Source: Maratus speciosus
Lineage: Eukaryota > Arthropoda > Arachnida > Araneae > Salticidae
Direction of reading: 5' to 3'
DNA length: 64,000 nucleotides
NCBI GenBank assembly: GCA_963932465.1
Contig: OZ010799.1
Location: 280,967,083-281,031,082 of the forward strand
Part shown: in pieces, positions 10,690 to 21,529 of the stretch
Position numbering within the stretch: position 1 is the stretch's first letter
Layout of the letters: the number at the start of each line of letters is the position of its first letter
Program-made: the position numbers and the translations under genes
Notes under the pieces: generated by a model
Told to the model about the DNA's origin: nothing
The model's input: the letters and a program-made list of their open reading frames with translations, nothing else
The model's database searches: none

Positions 10690-11160
10690 TTTCAACCGGA
10701 TCCGAACTTGAAGGTTCCATTTGAAGTCAACCCGAAAACCGACCACAACCAGGTTTCGGATTGAGTTCAATTAGATCTCTCAGTTTCGGACCGGGTTGCC
10801 GGTGGACGGAGATTATTTTGTCTGGCTTGCATCGGGTTATAGTTCTTTGGAATATTTTTGTCGGTTAAGATTTGGTTCGGGACGGGTTTCAGGTTGACTT
10901 CGAATGGAATTTTTAGGTTCTGGTAGCGTTGCGTGTCCACGGAAACTAATTTGTCTTGTTCGGATCCGGTTATTGTTCTTTGGAATATTTTTGTCGGTTA
11001 TCAGATTTGGTTCGGGATTTCATGTTTTTTCAAATGGAACTCTCAGGTTCGGGTCGGGTTGCATGTAGACTGAAATTATTTTGTCTTGCTCGGATCGGGG
11101 TACGGTCTGTTGTAATTCATTTTTCGGGTTTGGGTATGGTTATGCGTTAATAAACCTAAT
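10690..11160 (+). repeat. Central ~130 bp tandem repeat, about 3 units
   Basis: TTATTTTGTCTGGCTTG or the like, GTTCTTTGGAATATTTTTGT and GGTTCGGG words recur at about 10810, 10945 and 11075, with spacing near 130 bp. The segment is more GC-rich than its surroundings and forms the loop between the two opposed minisatellite arrays. Confidence 0.75.
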
Positions 11161-11234
11161 AAAAAGAAAATCGCCCAGTTAAACTGATGGAATTGAGTTC
11201 ACAGGCTGTTCACACTAATTGTATATTATACTCT

Positions 11235-12880
11235 TATTTCAAAGAATAATGCCCCTCCCCCCAAAAAATGAAGGTATTAGTCCCCGTTGCCACCCTTTCT
11301 ACCTAACCAAAGAACCTCCAAATCTAATCAAGGAAGCTACTTAACATAATAAACTGGTATACCAAATTTGAAGCAAATTAGATAATTCTGCATGAAAAAA
11401 CCATTTCACTAAATTAAGGGGGGGGGGTGTATTAGCTCCCCCATTTCTCCCTTTATGCTGAACCAATGAACTTTCAAATCTAATCAGAAAAGCTCCTTAT
11501 TAGAATGAAACTAGAAAAAAAATTAAACTAAATTAGATAATTCTGCATGAAAACACATTTATCTAAATTAAGGGGAGGGGCAATTGCCCCCCTTTCCCCC
11601 CTTTTATACTTAACCAATGAACCTCCAAATTAAATGAAGGAAGCCATATCGTAATAAACTGGTATACAAAATTCGAAGCAAATCGAATAATTCTGTATGA
11701 AAAACCCATTTATCTAAATTAAGGGGACACTAGACCCTGTCCCTCCTTTATACTTAACGAATAAATCTCCAAATCTAATCAAGGCAACTCCTTAACATAA
11801 TAAACCGGTATACGAAATTCGAAGCAAATCGAATAACTCTGCATGAAAAACCCATTTATCTAATTTAAGGGGGGGGTAGCCCCCCCCTTTTCTCCCTTTA
11901 TACTTAACTAATGAACCTCCAAATCTAATCAGGGAAGCTCCTTAACATAATAAACCGGTATACGAAATTTGGAGCAAATCGAATAACTCTGCATGAAAAA
12001 CCCATTTATCTAAATTAAGGGGGGGGGGTGTCTAGCCCCCAGTTTCCTCCCTTTATACTTAACTAATGAACCTCCAAATCTAATCAGGGAAGCTCCTTAA
12101 CATAATAAACTGGTATACGAAATTTGGAGCAAATCGAATAACTCTGCATGAAAAACCCATTTATCTAAATTAAGGGGGTGGTCTAGCCCCCCTTTCCTCC
12201 CTTTATACTTAACTAATGAACCTCCAAATCTAATTAGGGAAGCTCCTTAACATAATAAACCGGTATACCAAATTTGGAGCAAATCGAATAATTTTGCATT
12301 TAAAACCCATTTACCTAAATAAAGGGGGGGGGGGTACACCCCCCCCCCCTTTCCTCCCTTTATACTTAACTAATGAACCTCCAAATCTAATCAAGCCATC
12401 TCCTTAACATAATAAACCAGTATACCAAATTTGAGCTAATCGAATAATTCGACATGAAAATCGCATTTATCTAAATTAAGGGGAGAGGCAATTGCCCCCC
12501 TTTCCCCGATCTTCCAAATGTAATCAGGGAAGCTGCTTAACATAATTAACCGGTATACCAAATTTATAGCAAATCGCACATTTCTGCATGAAAAACCCAT
12601 TTATCTAAATTACGTGGGGGATAACCCCCCCCCTTTCCTCCCTTTATATGTAACTAATGAACCTCCAAATCTAATCAAGGCAGCTACTTAACTTAATAAA
12701 CCGGCATACCAAATTTGGAGCAAATCGAATATTTCTGCATGAAAAACCCATTTTTATAAATTAAGGGGTTGGGACTAGCCCCCTTTCCCCCTTTATCCTT
12801 AACCAATGAACCCCAAAAAATAATCAGGGAAGCACCTTATCAGAATGAACCTAGAAAAAAAAATTGAAGCAAATCGGATA
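11235..12880 (-). repeat. ~149 bp minisatellite, about 11 units, reverse
   Basis: Same unit as 9690-10680, in the opposite orientation (AACCTCCAAATCTAATCAGG, TAATAAACCGGTATAC, TAAATTAAGG followed by G-run then C-run). One unit near 12500 is shortened. The array ends beside the TACG microsatellite at 12900-12921, mirroring the left arm. Confidence 0.9.
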
Positions 12881-13730
12881 TTTCTATCAAGAGTTATCGT
12901 GTTACGTACATACGTACACACTAGGGTGGTCACAAGCAACATGGGGAAAATTTTTTTTAACGTTTTCTTCGGGGGGGACCCTCCTAAAAGTTGCCAATTA
13001 GTTAGAAAATGAGATTGGCAAAGTTTCAGCTCAAATAAATAACATTAACCCGTGCCTCATCGAGGTTGAATTCTTGAAAATTTGCAATTTTTGGCAAAAA
13101 TTTGTCGTTTTTCTTTCTTTACGTGAAAAATATTTGTCTTAGAAACCTGATTCGTGTTTTATTTCCTAGAAACTGTTGTTGCCTTGAACTTTTACTCTCA
13201 TGAAAACTTATATTTAATGAACATTTAGTATTTTTCAGGACAGCTAGTGAACCATACCCTCAAACTCTGCATTTTTGAAACATAGGTAAAAAATGACAAA
13301 TTAAAAATTTTATTACTTTTGATAATTTTTTTGTATTATTTTATTAACAGACAAAAATATGTGAGCAGTTTTTGTAACTTTAAAAATATTTCACGAATTA
13401 TAATTGATTATTAGATATCTAGTTCTGTGTCTAGTAAGAAAGAGCTCCTCGATTTGTATTGCAGTTGAACCTCTGAATTTCTCTTTTTATTACAAGGCTG
13501 TTTTTGTTATCTGTTAGGGTTATCTATTTTTAGAATTGACTAAACATTCCGTAAAACCCCTTCCGCCTCTTGATATAATGGCAGAAATGTAAGGTTTTTT
13601 TAAATTGGCCACATGTCTCATCAGACTTAGAATACATCCACTAGCTAACCACAGACATCGACTCTGCAAATAACTGTTTCGTAAACAAAAAACTTAGCTC
13701 ATCAAAAACAGATTTTAAAATTCCCGTTTA

Positions 13731-13979
13731 GAGAGAACTGTTGTTCACTGGGTTGGAAAACTGCTTCACCATTTTTTGAATAAAGAAAATGTAGAGTGGA
13801 TAAAAGTTTCAATTAGTTGTGTGGATGAAGAACAGTTACTACGAGTTCCTCAACTTGAAAATAGTATCGGAATAATTCAGGTGAAAGTTGTATTTTCAGC
13901 AGTTGAAGAGTGGGAGGAAGTTGGTAAAACCCAGGCAATATTTTTTGATACAACTGCAGTAAACACAGGTCGCCTCTGA
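13731..13979 (+). pseudogene. hAT-like transposase relic, RNase H-fold segment
   Basis: The open frame from 13731 carries TVVHWVGKLL, EEQLLRVPQLENS and, near its end, IFFDTTAVNTG. The order H-W-D/V-G-K-L, E-Q-L-L-G-V-P and F-D-T-T-A-S-N-T-G is one I recognise from a transposase group found in many arthropod and cnidarian genomes. The Asp of FDTT is the likely catalytic Asp; this is inference by family pattern. In HWxGKL the usual Asp is Val. A stop follows at 13977, and beyond it a G-T-C-I-F-L remnant fits the next family block. In an intact element this protein would bind the TAGGGTGGTC termini and move the element. Neighbouring relic 14485-14916 supplies the rest. Confidence 0.65.
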
Positions 13980-14484
13980 GGAACCTGCATTTTTCTATAG
14001 CAATTGTTAACGCGGGAGAACTCGCTAGTGAGAATGCCCAATTGCTTTTCTTTTACTTTACATTCATATAATATCAACTTTTTTTGGTTGGCTTAGTACT
14101 TTTATTCACAAAATAGGTAAAGTAATTGTAAAACATTTTGAAATTTTAATTAAAATGAAAAATGATTTAAATAGGAGTCTTAAAAAAGTACGACTGTGAG
14201 AGAAAATCTCATGCAGCGAGTTCTACCGGGTTAAAGGAAAAGTCTTCTGTATTTACCATGTCGCCACCATAATTTAGAAAATTTCCTAAAAGCTGTTCTT
14301 GATTATAAAATGGGCATAATCACTGCCCTCAGCCAGATATTAAAAAAAAAAATTCTGATTGGGTGGTCTAAATTAAACCAGAGTAAGTATACAAATGATA
14401 TTGAAGATGAAATACTAGGTATAAATAGTTAATTCAGAAGAAATTTCAAATTTTCTTACAGGAACTTTTAAAAATTAACAGCTC

Positions 14485-14916
14485 AGGGATGATTGTAAAG
14501 AGTTTATCCAACTTTGTTTAATTTTTATAGAACTCCTTCTGGCAAAAGACTTTTTTTCAGAGCACCTGGTGCTTTTAATCATGTCAGATGGATGGCGGCA
14601 CAGGCCATTCATTCTCTCAAAATATATTGTTTCAGGGATCATCTTTCAATAACAAATTTAGAAAAAGAAGGTATCAGAGATCTTTTCTTATTTTTAATCA
14701 ATATTTATGTAAAAGCGTGCTTCAATACTTCCACTGCCACTTTAACCCCCAATTCAAGACCTGCAAATAATAAAATCACTTTCTTCACTACAGAAAATTT
14801 GATAAATAGGTTACAGACAAAGCACTTGCTAAAATGACAAACCGCCTTTGGTATCTTAACTCGGATCAAGTTGCATTTTCATTTTTAGATAATACTTTGG
14901 TAAAAAAATCAATATA
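14485..14916 (+). pseudogene. hAT-like transposase relic, C-terminal half
   Basis: RDDCKEFIQLCLIF at 14485, then in the next frame FFRAPGAFNHVRWMAAQAIH, SLKIYCFRDHLSI, EKEGIRDLFLFLINIYVKA, and after a stop at 14835 NRLWYLNSDQVAFSFLDN. These are the successive blocks of the same transposase group as 13731-13979: R-D-D-Y-x-E-F, F-R-A-P-G-A-x-H-x-A-R-W-M, L-K-I-Y, then L-W-Y-L-S-E-E-x-V-A-L-A-F-F-D-D. The C-terminal part is cut by a MITE at 14929. At least two frameshifts and a stop make it non-functional. Assignment to hAT is by the termini and target duplication; the protein blocks fix only the group. Confidence 0.65.
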
Positions 14917-14928
14917 AGCCACCTTATC

Positions 14929-15155
14929 TAAACCGTTACCACATAAATACTTTCCGGCGCAGTGTCCCACGCCGAGACCAGCTAATTTTAATTCCAAACT
15001 TACAAACGGCACGAAGAATATTTTAATAAAATTTTGCTTTTACAATGAAAGGTTAAAGTAATGTGTTTTTAATTTCTAAAAAAGTCGTTTGTAAATTCCG
15101 GGGTAGACAATCATTCCATCCTTTTACGAACAGAATTTTTCTGTGCCGGAAAGGG
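14929..15155. mobile_element. piggyBac-type MITE in the hAT relic
   Basis: The right end reads CTGTGCCGGAAAGGG followed by TTAA (15156-15159); the left end near 14930 holds the matching CTTTCCGGCGCAG but has lost its TTAA. Size and internal TTTTAATTCC/AATTTC words agree with the other TTAA-CCCTTT MITEs. It interrupts the hAT transposase relic. Confidence 0.55.
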
Positions 15156-15796
15156 TTAACGTGACAGTTGTAAGGTAAAATAATTTATTTTCTTTATTAT
15201 GCCTCCTTTCTTGTAACACAACATTAATAATAAAATGCAATTGAGCATTATTTGCTCTGATTTCTATACTTCCTTTGCCCTCCTTTTTTTAAAAAATTCT
15301 TTCAGTTTAAAATTCGATTTTTTCCTTTTCTTTGGAATTTTTTTTAATCAAACATTTTATTGGACTTCACAAAACGAAAAAAAGAAAAACAAAAGGTGGA
15401 AAGAAGATGAAATGGAATGTTACAAATTTTTTTTCGCTTTTTCATAAAAAGTCAATTTTTAGGATTCAGATGAAGTCTGGCTCTGAAAAATGCGCATATT
15501 TTTAAATCTATACATTTTTAGAAAAAAATGGTGTGTGGTTCTTCAAAGCAAAACTTGTTTTTATAAAATGAGACGTGCATTATGTTTCTAGGTTCAATTG
15601 TATTAATTTCATGAAGGAAAAACAGCATTTTTTTTGCGAAAAATCACGTTTTTTTCAAACTTAAACCTCAATGAGGCACGGGTTAATATTATCCAAATGA
15701 GCTGAAACTTAGCCAATCTCATTTTCTAGTCAATTGGCAACTTTTTGGGGGGTCCCCCCGAAAAAATTCGAAAATTGATTTCTTGGGACCACCCTG

Positions 15797-16056
15797 TACA
15801 CACGTACATACAGAATCGGCGGGCACATAAGCTCTCAGGCTTTGATAGCCTGTGAGCTAAAAATATCACCCTGATCGGATAATAAGTGGTCATTTTTCAA
15901 TTAGCCTAACGCTTTCTAGGCTCTTTGCAATAAGCCTGAAAAATATCAGGCTAAATGGAAAAAGGGAGATGGATTCTCCAATTAGCCCGGCTCTTTGCAA
16001 AGAGCCTAGGCTGTTTGCAAAGAGCCGGATTTCTCAATTAGCCTACAACATATACA
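15797..16056 (-). repeat. Right terminal inverted repeat of the palindromic element
   Basis: Mirror of 9330-9605: TACATACAGAATCGGCGGGC, TGATCGGATAATAAGTGGTC, AGGCTCTTTGCAATAAGCC, GGCTCTTTGCAAAGAGCC and AATTAGCCTACAACATATAC in order. An extra stem GCTCTCAGGCTTTGATAGCC with TGTGAGC follows the microsatellite. Confidence 0.85.
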
Positions 16057-16233
16057 TTACGGGAGTCTTCAAGGGGGGGGGAGACAACGGTTTGAAGAAT
16101 ATTTTAAGTTATCCATTTTTTTTTTTTTTTTTTAACAGTCTGTAATAGATTTGATGTTATTTGTTTTGTATATATTATTCTCTAGACTGTGCAACAAAAA
16201 TTTTTGTGTTATGAAATTACTTTTTTGTTTTAA

Positions 16234-16443
16234 CCCTTTCAGGGGCGGAGGAATTGTGTTCGTAAATAGATGATATAATTAACTGACACCAGAATATTCA
16301 AATGAATTTCTTAGAAAAAAATATCCGGTATTTTGCGCTATCATTACTAAAGCAAAATCATATTAAAATATTCTTGTTGCCAATTGTCATTTTAGGAATT
16401 AAAATTATGTGGCTAGACCGTCTTGCCACCGCCCTTGAAAGGG
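16234..16443. mobile_element. piggyBac-type MITE, TTAA/CCCTTTCAGGGGCGG
   Basis: TTAA (16230-16233) then CCCTTTCAGGGGCGG; right end CCGCCCTTGAAAGGG then TTAA (16444-16447). 210 bp, non-coding. TTAA target duplication and CCC-starting termini are the piggyBac signature. Nearest relatives are at 35022-35233, 40923-44607 and about 56950-57118. Confidence 0.85.
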
Positions 16444-16447
16444 TTAA

Positions 16448-17679
16448 TAATCAATAAAAGTAGTATACTAGTTTAAGTTATTTGATTTATTGGACTTCAT
16501 TCGGTAGAGATTTCACGCCAAGAAAACAATCCAAGGTGGCGGCTTGCGGGAAGGTACTACATCTATTCCGAGCATTTGGAGACCAAATATAGGTAGAAAA
16601 TATGGCAGAACTAGTTATAAATGGCTTGTTAAAAGAGCAATTATGAATATCAGTAGTGCTATTTTTTACGTCAAGGTTTCGGAAATGTCACGTTTCTCCC
16701 AAAATCGCGATACCGTGGTGAATTTCTTTGAAGATTGAAGATTGAAGAAAAAAATCGAATATTTATAAGCGCCTGAAAGTACAACTTATGTATTTTATTA
16801 GTTCCTCTTACACATGATACATCACGAAATTTAAATATAAAATGCATATTTTAGACATAAATACTTTTGAAATAATAATTATTCATTAATAATATATTTC
16901 TAAAAATACCCATATTGATTTTTTTCTTGTCTTCATGTGGTTATTATCTCCAAGCCACCCTTACACCAATGTTTTTTTCACGATTATGATTATTGGCTAT
17001 AAAGTAATGAGCAAATGTGTAAAAATTTAAAGTTAAGGGTGCTTACTTTAGATTTAAAAACAACATCGATTTCTTTAAATATGAATTGTGCTAAGCATAA
17101 AGTATATTTATAAATATTTAAAACGTAAAAGTTTACTTATATTCATGAAATAACCGCATCTGTATGAATTATAATCCATACATGAGCCAAGCACAAGTTA
17201 ATTTTCCATCCATAAAAAATTCACTTAGCAGCAATCACTATATTTAAATGAAAATATTCTTTTTACATACACATATAAGTCTATTACTGCATAAGGAAAT
17301 TAATTTGTCTTGAAAAAGTATGATTAAATACTCTAAATACGAGTATCAAAAACATACTTCCAAATGAAGAATTCTTGCAGTGTGTGGATTGATCTTCTTA
17401 GAAATAAATAGTAAAATTCAGAATTTTATAGTTAAAATATAATATTTTTTGCAACTTTTAAATTTCTTTTTTTTTTTATATTGACACTGTCCGCAAAACC
17501 TTTTTATTATATTCGAGAAAGAACAACATTTTCATGAAGGAGAAATAAAGCAAAACAGCCATTAAAATACCGTCTTAGTACAAGCAGAACACAGTTGTGT
17601 AGACTGCTTTTAGTTTTAGTTTCAAGCTAGTTATAATGTGGATTTCTAAAGTATTAATCAAGTAAATTGTATTCATCGA
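16448..17679. other. AT-rich DNA, no gene seen
   Basis: No coding sequence or element recognised. A 64-codon frame at 16544-16738 has no recognisable motif and I do not call it a gene. Confidence 0.5.
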
Positions 17680-17683
17680 TTAA

Positions 17684-17883
17684 CCCCTTGCGGACGAGCG
17701 ACACGTATACGTGCCGCATGAAGCGCTCAGAATCCTTGTTTTTCCTCACCAGTAAAATTTTACTGTAAAATTTCCCTTATTTAATCAGCGCATTTTCTCG
17801 ATTAGAGAAGACACAAATTTCTGTTTTTAAAAAACGGTGACAAAAGATTAAAAATTTCGTAAAAGGCTCCCGTCCCAAAGGGG
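17684..17883. mobile_element. piggyBac-type MITE, TTAA/CCCCTTGCGGACGAG
   Basis: TTAA (17680-17683) then CCCCTTGCGGACGAGCG; right end CCGTCCCAAAGGGG then TTAA (17884-17887). 200 bp, non-coding, distinct interior from the CCCTTTCAGG group. Confidence 0.8.
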
Positions 17884-17887
17884 TTAA

Positions 17888-18708
17888 GAACCTGCTCTTT
17901 TAATTACAATTTATCTTTCACCAAACAATATATAGAAAATCTCTCATAATAACAAATGCCCAATAGTCTAGATACATTTTCTTCTTCGAAAAATGTTCTG
18001 AATGTGGTCTCCCTACGCAGTTATGGGTTATAAATAAATTGCCAAACATAGCTAATGGTTCTTTTACAGTTTTGCATATTTTAAAACTATAAATTACGAT
18101 GTATACTGCTTTCTGTTACTCCGGAATGTGGATCCGGTATATGAAGCATCGCGACATGCTTTAAAAAAATCTATGTATGGAAATTTGTCATAATCTCTCT
18201 ATTCTAAAAAAAAGTAACTACCGCTGTCACCGCCGCCGCCGCCGCCGCCGGTTTTGAATTTTTTGTGACCGGAGGTCTTTCTTCGTTAATATTAAGAAAA
18301 ATAATGCATACAAAAATATGAAAATCGGTAGTATTAAACAGAAATGTTTGATAAACACGCTGATGCAAACAGTTTTCAGATCGAAGAATTATTTTAAGAG
18401 ATATTTAATGCTAAAGTTGGACAAAATCGTTCCACTAAAAAAGTTTTATAGGAGCAAAAACTGTTCATAGGAATTTAATCATTTTTAGATCATTTTATGC
18501 GTTAGAATTAGCCGGAGTGCAGATTGCATTAATTTTTTTATTTTGACTCATTTTTTGAGGTTTTATTTCTATTTTAAATTCAGATTTTCAGCATTTCTAG
18601 AGATATTTTTAACAGATTTTAGAAAGTGATATTAATTTAAACTGTTGCCAACTGTATAAACAGCGGAAGCAATAATGTTTGCTTCAAAAAAAAAAAAAAA
18701 ATATTTAT
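17888..18708. other. AT-rich DNA with a (GCC)n microsatellite
   Basis: No gene seen. A GC-rich (CCG/GCC)n run of about 24 bp at 18227-18250 stands out from the AT-rich background; it is flanked by TGTCACCG and by TGTGACCGG further right, which are loosely inverted. Confidence 0.5.
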
Positions 18709-18741
18709 ACGTGTAAATAAATTAAAAATTTATTTACACGT
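18709..18741. repeat. Perfect hairpin at the Helitron-C boundary
   Basis: ACGTGTAAATAAATT (18709-18723) and its exact reverse complement (18727-18741) flank AAA. Only the right arm is present in Helitron-A (about 40745), so the left arm is a foldback duplication at the truncated 5' side of Helitron-C. Confidence 0.75.
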
Positions 18742-19660
18742 GACTATTATAAACAGAAAAAAACATTTGGAATTAGAATTAAATAATTATGTACAAAAAG
18801 CAGGAACTTATTAAAAATTATGTCATAAAAACTATAATTACACGTGAATTTTAAGAGAGAAAGGAATTTGTAAAGCAATAAATTTATTAACATGCATTAG
18901 AAGGCTTAAATAGAAGAAATTACGTCATATTTACGTCACATTACAGTTATTACATAAAATGAACACAAAATAATATTGCAAAACGGTTTAAATTTAGAAA
19001 TTGCGCTAGACATTTATTTGATATTTTAAGAGGATACTTTTCAACTATTTTTGTTAAGAAAGCGCAAATAATATTTAATTTCTAACACAAGTATTTTCAC
19101 GTGAATATTAAAAAGAGAAAGAATAGTTTGGTCAAAATTACGTCAGATTAAAAACGATTAATTTAAAATGTCTCGTTTAAAAGAACTTTCTTTTCACTTT
19201 GTTAAAAAATACCAGGAGACAAAGACTCTGTTTACTTAATTCCTTTTATATTAGCTTATTTTGAAATGTTGTTACACGTGTCTACGTCATCAAGTTATTT
19301 TTATTTCGACGTTTTATTTGTATTTTTATTAATGTTGTACTAATTTATTTGTTTTTTCGTTATTTAAAATAAAAATTATGTCAATTTGTATAATTTGGCG
19401 AGTGGTTTGGCGATTTATATAATTTGGCGAAATGGGTCGACGGGATAATCAAGTAGTACCACAACGGATTTGGCGTTAAAATTCCCCAATCAAAGAGAAA
19501 TGAATAGAATTATGCTTATAGAGAGATCGCCAGTGTTTTTTAAATTATAATTCAATCTTTCGAAATCTTTTTAAAGCCTATCAAATTAGCGTGCATTTAG
19601 AGTCTACGCTGTCTGGACGGGGGTTGGCGAGCGTAGCTCGTAGGGGGCCGAGCCCCCTAG
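18727..19660 (+). mobile_element. Helitron-C, 5' truncated, non-autonomous
   Basis: Shares TTTACACGTGACTATTA, CACGTGAATATTAAAAGAG and the CCAGGAGACAAAGACTCT segment with Helitron-A. Ends with the hairpin AGGGGGCCGAGCCCCC and CTAG at 19657-19660, followed by T, as Helitron 3' ends do. The 5' terminus (TCTACC...) is missing. A truncated family-2 MITE (19272-19460) lies inside. No Rep/helicase coding sequence. Confidence 0.7.
19272..19460 (-). mobile_element. MITE family 2, truncated copy in Helitron-C
   Basis: Begins at a segment like TTACACGTGTCTACGTCATC and ends with the family terminus AATCAAGTAGTACC. About 105 bp of the other end are missing compared with the intact copies at 39971 and 46873. 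Confidence 0.7.
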
Positions 19661-19784
19661 TACTTTATAAAGAAACTCTCAAATTCGACCGTAGTTTTTT
19701 CCCACTAGATTAGTGTTCCTAGGTGTCCTGCGTAAAATTCTCTGGACGCCAATAATTTCTTACAGTTTATTTCACCATCGTTAA

Positions 19785-20509
19785 GGGGACCGTTAACCTT
19801 TACTTGAGCTAAATGGACCCAACAATCGAAAGTTATTTTTGTGCATATTAATTATTCTCCGGTTTCTCTTTGTACGTTTTTTTGAAAAATCGCTTGCAGA
19901 TGCGATTATTTTTCGCAAAGTTACAAGCGTTTAAATTTTGTACACAAACAATTTTTCAGCGTTTTAATAGACTTTAAATCGTTTTTTCTCAAACCCGACT
20001 TTTTAAAGTTTGTAGATTTTTGAAATTCTCCGTGCGTCTTAATTTTTGATCGAAATTCATGAAATGAGATAAGAAAGAATTCTGATACTGCTTACAAAGA
20101 AACTGAATATGCAGTTTAAAATTCAACTTCATTAAGATAATTAAATTTGATTTTTAACTTATTAAAAGGCAACATTTTGATGAAAATCGATATGGAATTC
20201 AGAAAAAAATCTCTTAAAATTTAACCATTCTAGGGATTAAAAAATCGATACACAGATTCGTTTGTAATAGAGTTTTAAGTGATTAAAATGTGAAATCAAG
20301 GAAATGCCTCACAAATTAAGACGCATGGAGTAGTTTAAAATTTCGTTTTAAAATTTTAATTTAAAAAAAAATTATAAAATTATAAGAGGATTGGAAATTT
20401 TTTCATGTAGTTTGTTCTATATACTTTCGATCAAATATATATTTCCACAAAATTTCGGATCTCTGTGATGCAAATTAAACGAGAATTTTTTTTAACATCC
20501 ACAGTCTCC
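19785..20509. mobile_element. TTAA-target element, GGGGACCGTTAACC terminus
   Basis: TTAA (19781-19784) then GGGGACCGTTAACCTTTAC; right end CATCCACAGTCTCC then TTAA (20510-20513). 725 bp, no transposase recognised. The terminal match is imperfect (GGGGACCGT against GGAGACTGT). A related sequence at 9170-9235 lacks the insertion. Similar TTAA/GGGG elements lie at 26077, 38948 and 61243. Confidence 0.6.
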
Positions 20510-20770
20510 TTAATCACAGATAATTCTGCCTTTCGTTAAGGCAAATAAAAATTGCTTTCAAGTACTGGTGTCCTGCGTATTTGGAACCCCGATTTGCATA
20601 GGATATCTGGCAAACTATTGCAGATGGTTATTCAACGTACGTTAAGATAATAACAAGAGTATTATTATGTAAATTGCATCCCGATACCGCGCTGGTATAT
20701 AATTCCTTTTCACAATTCATTTGATGATTTATAAAATGTTCTTCTATCATCGAGTGTTTTTATATATGTA

Positions 20771-21529
20771 TGTTACATTATTAGATCTAATTCCGCGCTT
20801 TTTTCTTTCGAGAATATTCTTTTAGCTTCCATTTTTACATTCCCGCGCATTTCTGAGGTTATCCTTTTTCTCTTCAAATTCATCCGCTTGCTCTATCCGC
20901 ACGTATGTATGACATAGCATTCTTAATTATTCATTGGTTGAGAGTGCGATCTGCGTCATATTTGTATCCTTACATTGGAGGAACAAAAAGTCGACACTCG
21001 CTGTGTTACAGCAGAATTTGTCGTACTTCTACTTTGATAACTTCCCCTAGTCGCCGTCTGATATTTTCTATTATCTATGATTGCTTACCCATGATTAAAT
21101 ACTACGTAGCGATGGCTTGATTTAAATTTGAATCGGTGGAAACTGCACCGCCGAAAGCTCTTTCAATAAAAGCCTGAGTTTAAATTACGGATTGTCTCAA
21201 TTATTACGGAGAAACCTACACTGGATAAATGTGTTCCCTGTTCTACCACTCGATGACTGCAACTACCTTCCAACATCCATGTTGATGTACTACGAAACAT
21301 TCTATTTCAGCTTAATCTAATGTACGGCTTCCAGACTGATTATTCATCTACTATGACATCGAAGCTAAAAACACTTTCGAATCACCATATAACGTAATAT
21401 CGTTATATTAGTCGACGAGAATTCAACTCTACCTGTGATTCTATTACTTTCAACATTGCACTACTGGTAACATAACAACCAGTTATTCCGTTCACGAGAA
21501 AAACCTTCCAATGTTAGAATAATCTAACA
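20771..21529 (+). repeat. 5' LTR
   Basis: 759 bp. Starts TGTTACATTATTAGATC, ends AATCTAACA. Contains AATAAA at 21165-21170, in the same place as in the other LTR. It lacks about 27 bp present in the right LTR (around 28940-28966) and carries scattered substitutions. No tRNA-complementary primer site could be identified just after its end. Confidence 0.9.

Larger units (their letters stand above)
12922..15796 (+). mobile_element. hAT-like DNA transposon, degenerate
   Basis: The left end TAGGGTGGTC and the right end GACCACCCTG pair, and the inverted repeat continues for about 150 bp (GAAAATGAGATTGGC, GAGCTGAAAC, AACCCGTGCCTCA). The termini fit the hAT rule Y-A-R-N-G. TACACAC is duplicated at 12915-12921 and 15797-15803. 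The second copy of the host element (57841-60605) lacks this insertion at the same point. Inside are relics of a transposase (13731-13979 and 14485-14916) and a later piggyBac-type MITE (14929-15155). Confidence 0.75.
9330..16056. mobile_element. Large palindromic element with minisatellite arms
   Basis: The ends at 9330-9600 and 15797-16056 are inverted repeats beginning TGTATATGTCGTAGGCTAATT or nearly so, and containing the palindrome GGCTCTTTGCAAAGAGCC. Moving inward, both arms carry a (GTAC/TACG)n microsatellite and then arrays of a ~149 bp minisatellite in opposite orientation (9690-10680 and 11235-12880), facing a central ~130 bp tandem repeat (10690-11160). A hAT-like element (12922-15796) sits in the right arm. 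Without it the element is about 3.85 kb. No protein of its own is seen. A partial copy is at 57841-60605. It may be a non-autonomous DNA transposon; no target duplication could be fixed. Confidence 0.75.

Noticed and set aside
15235..15447. 70-codon hydrophobic frame within the hAT relic
   Set aside because: Made of T-rich sequence (Phe runs); does not fit the expected transposase blocks.
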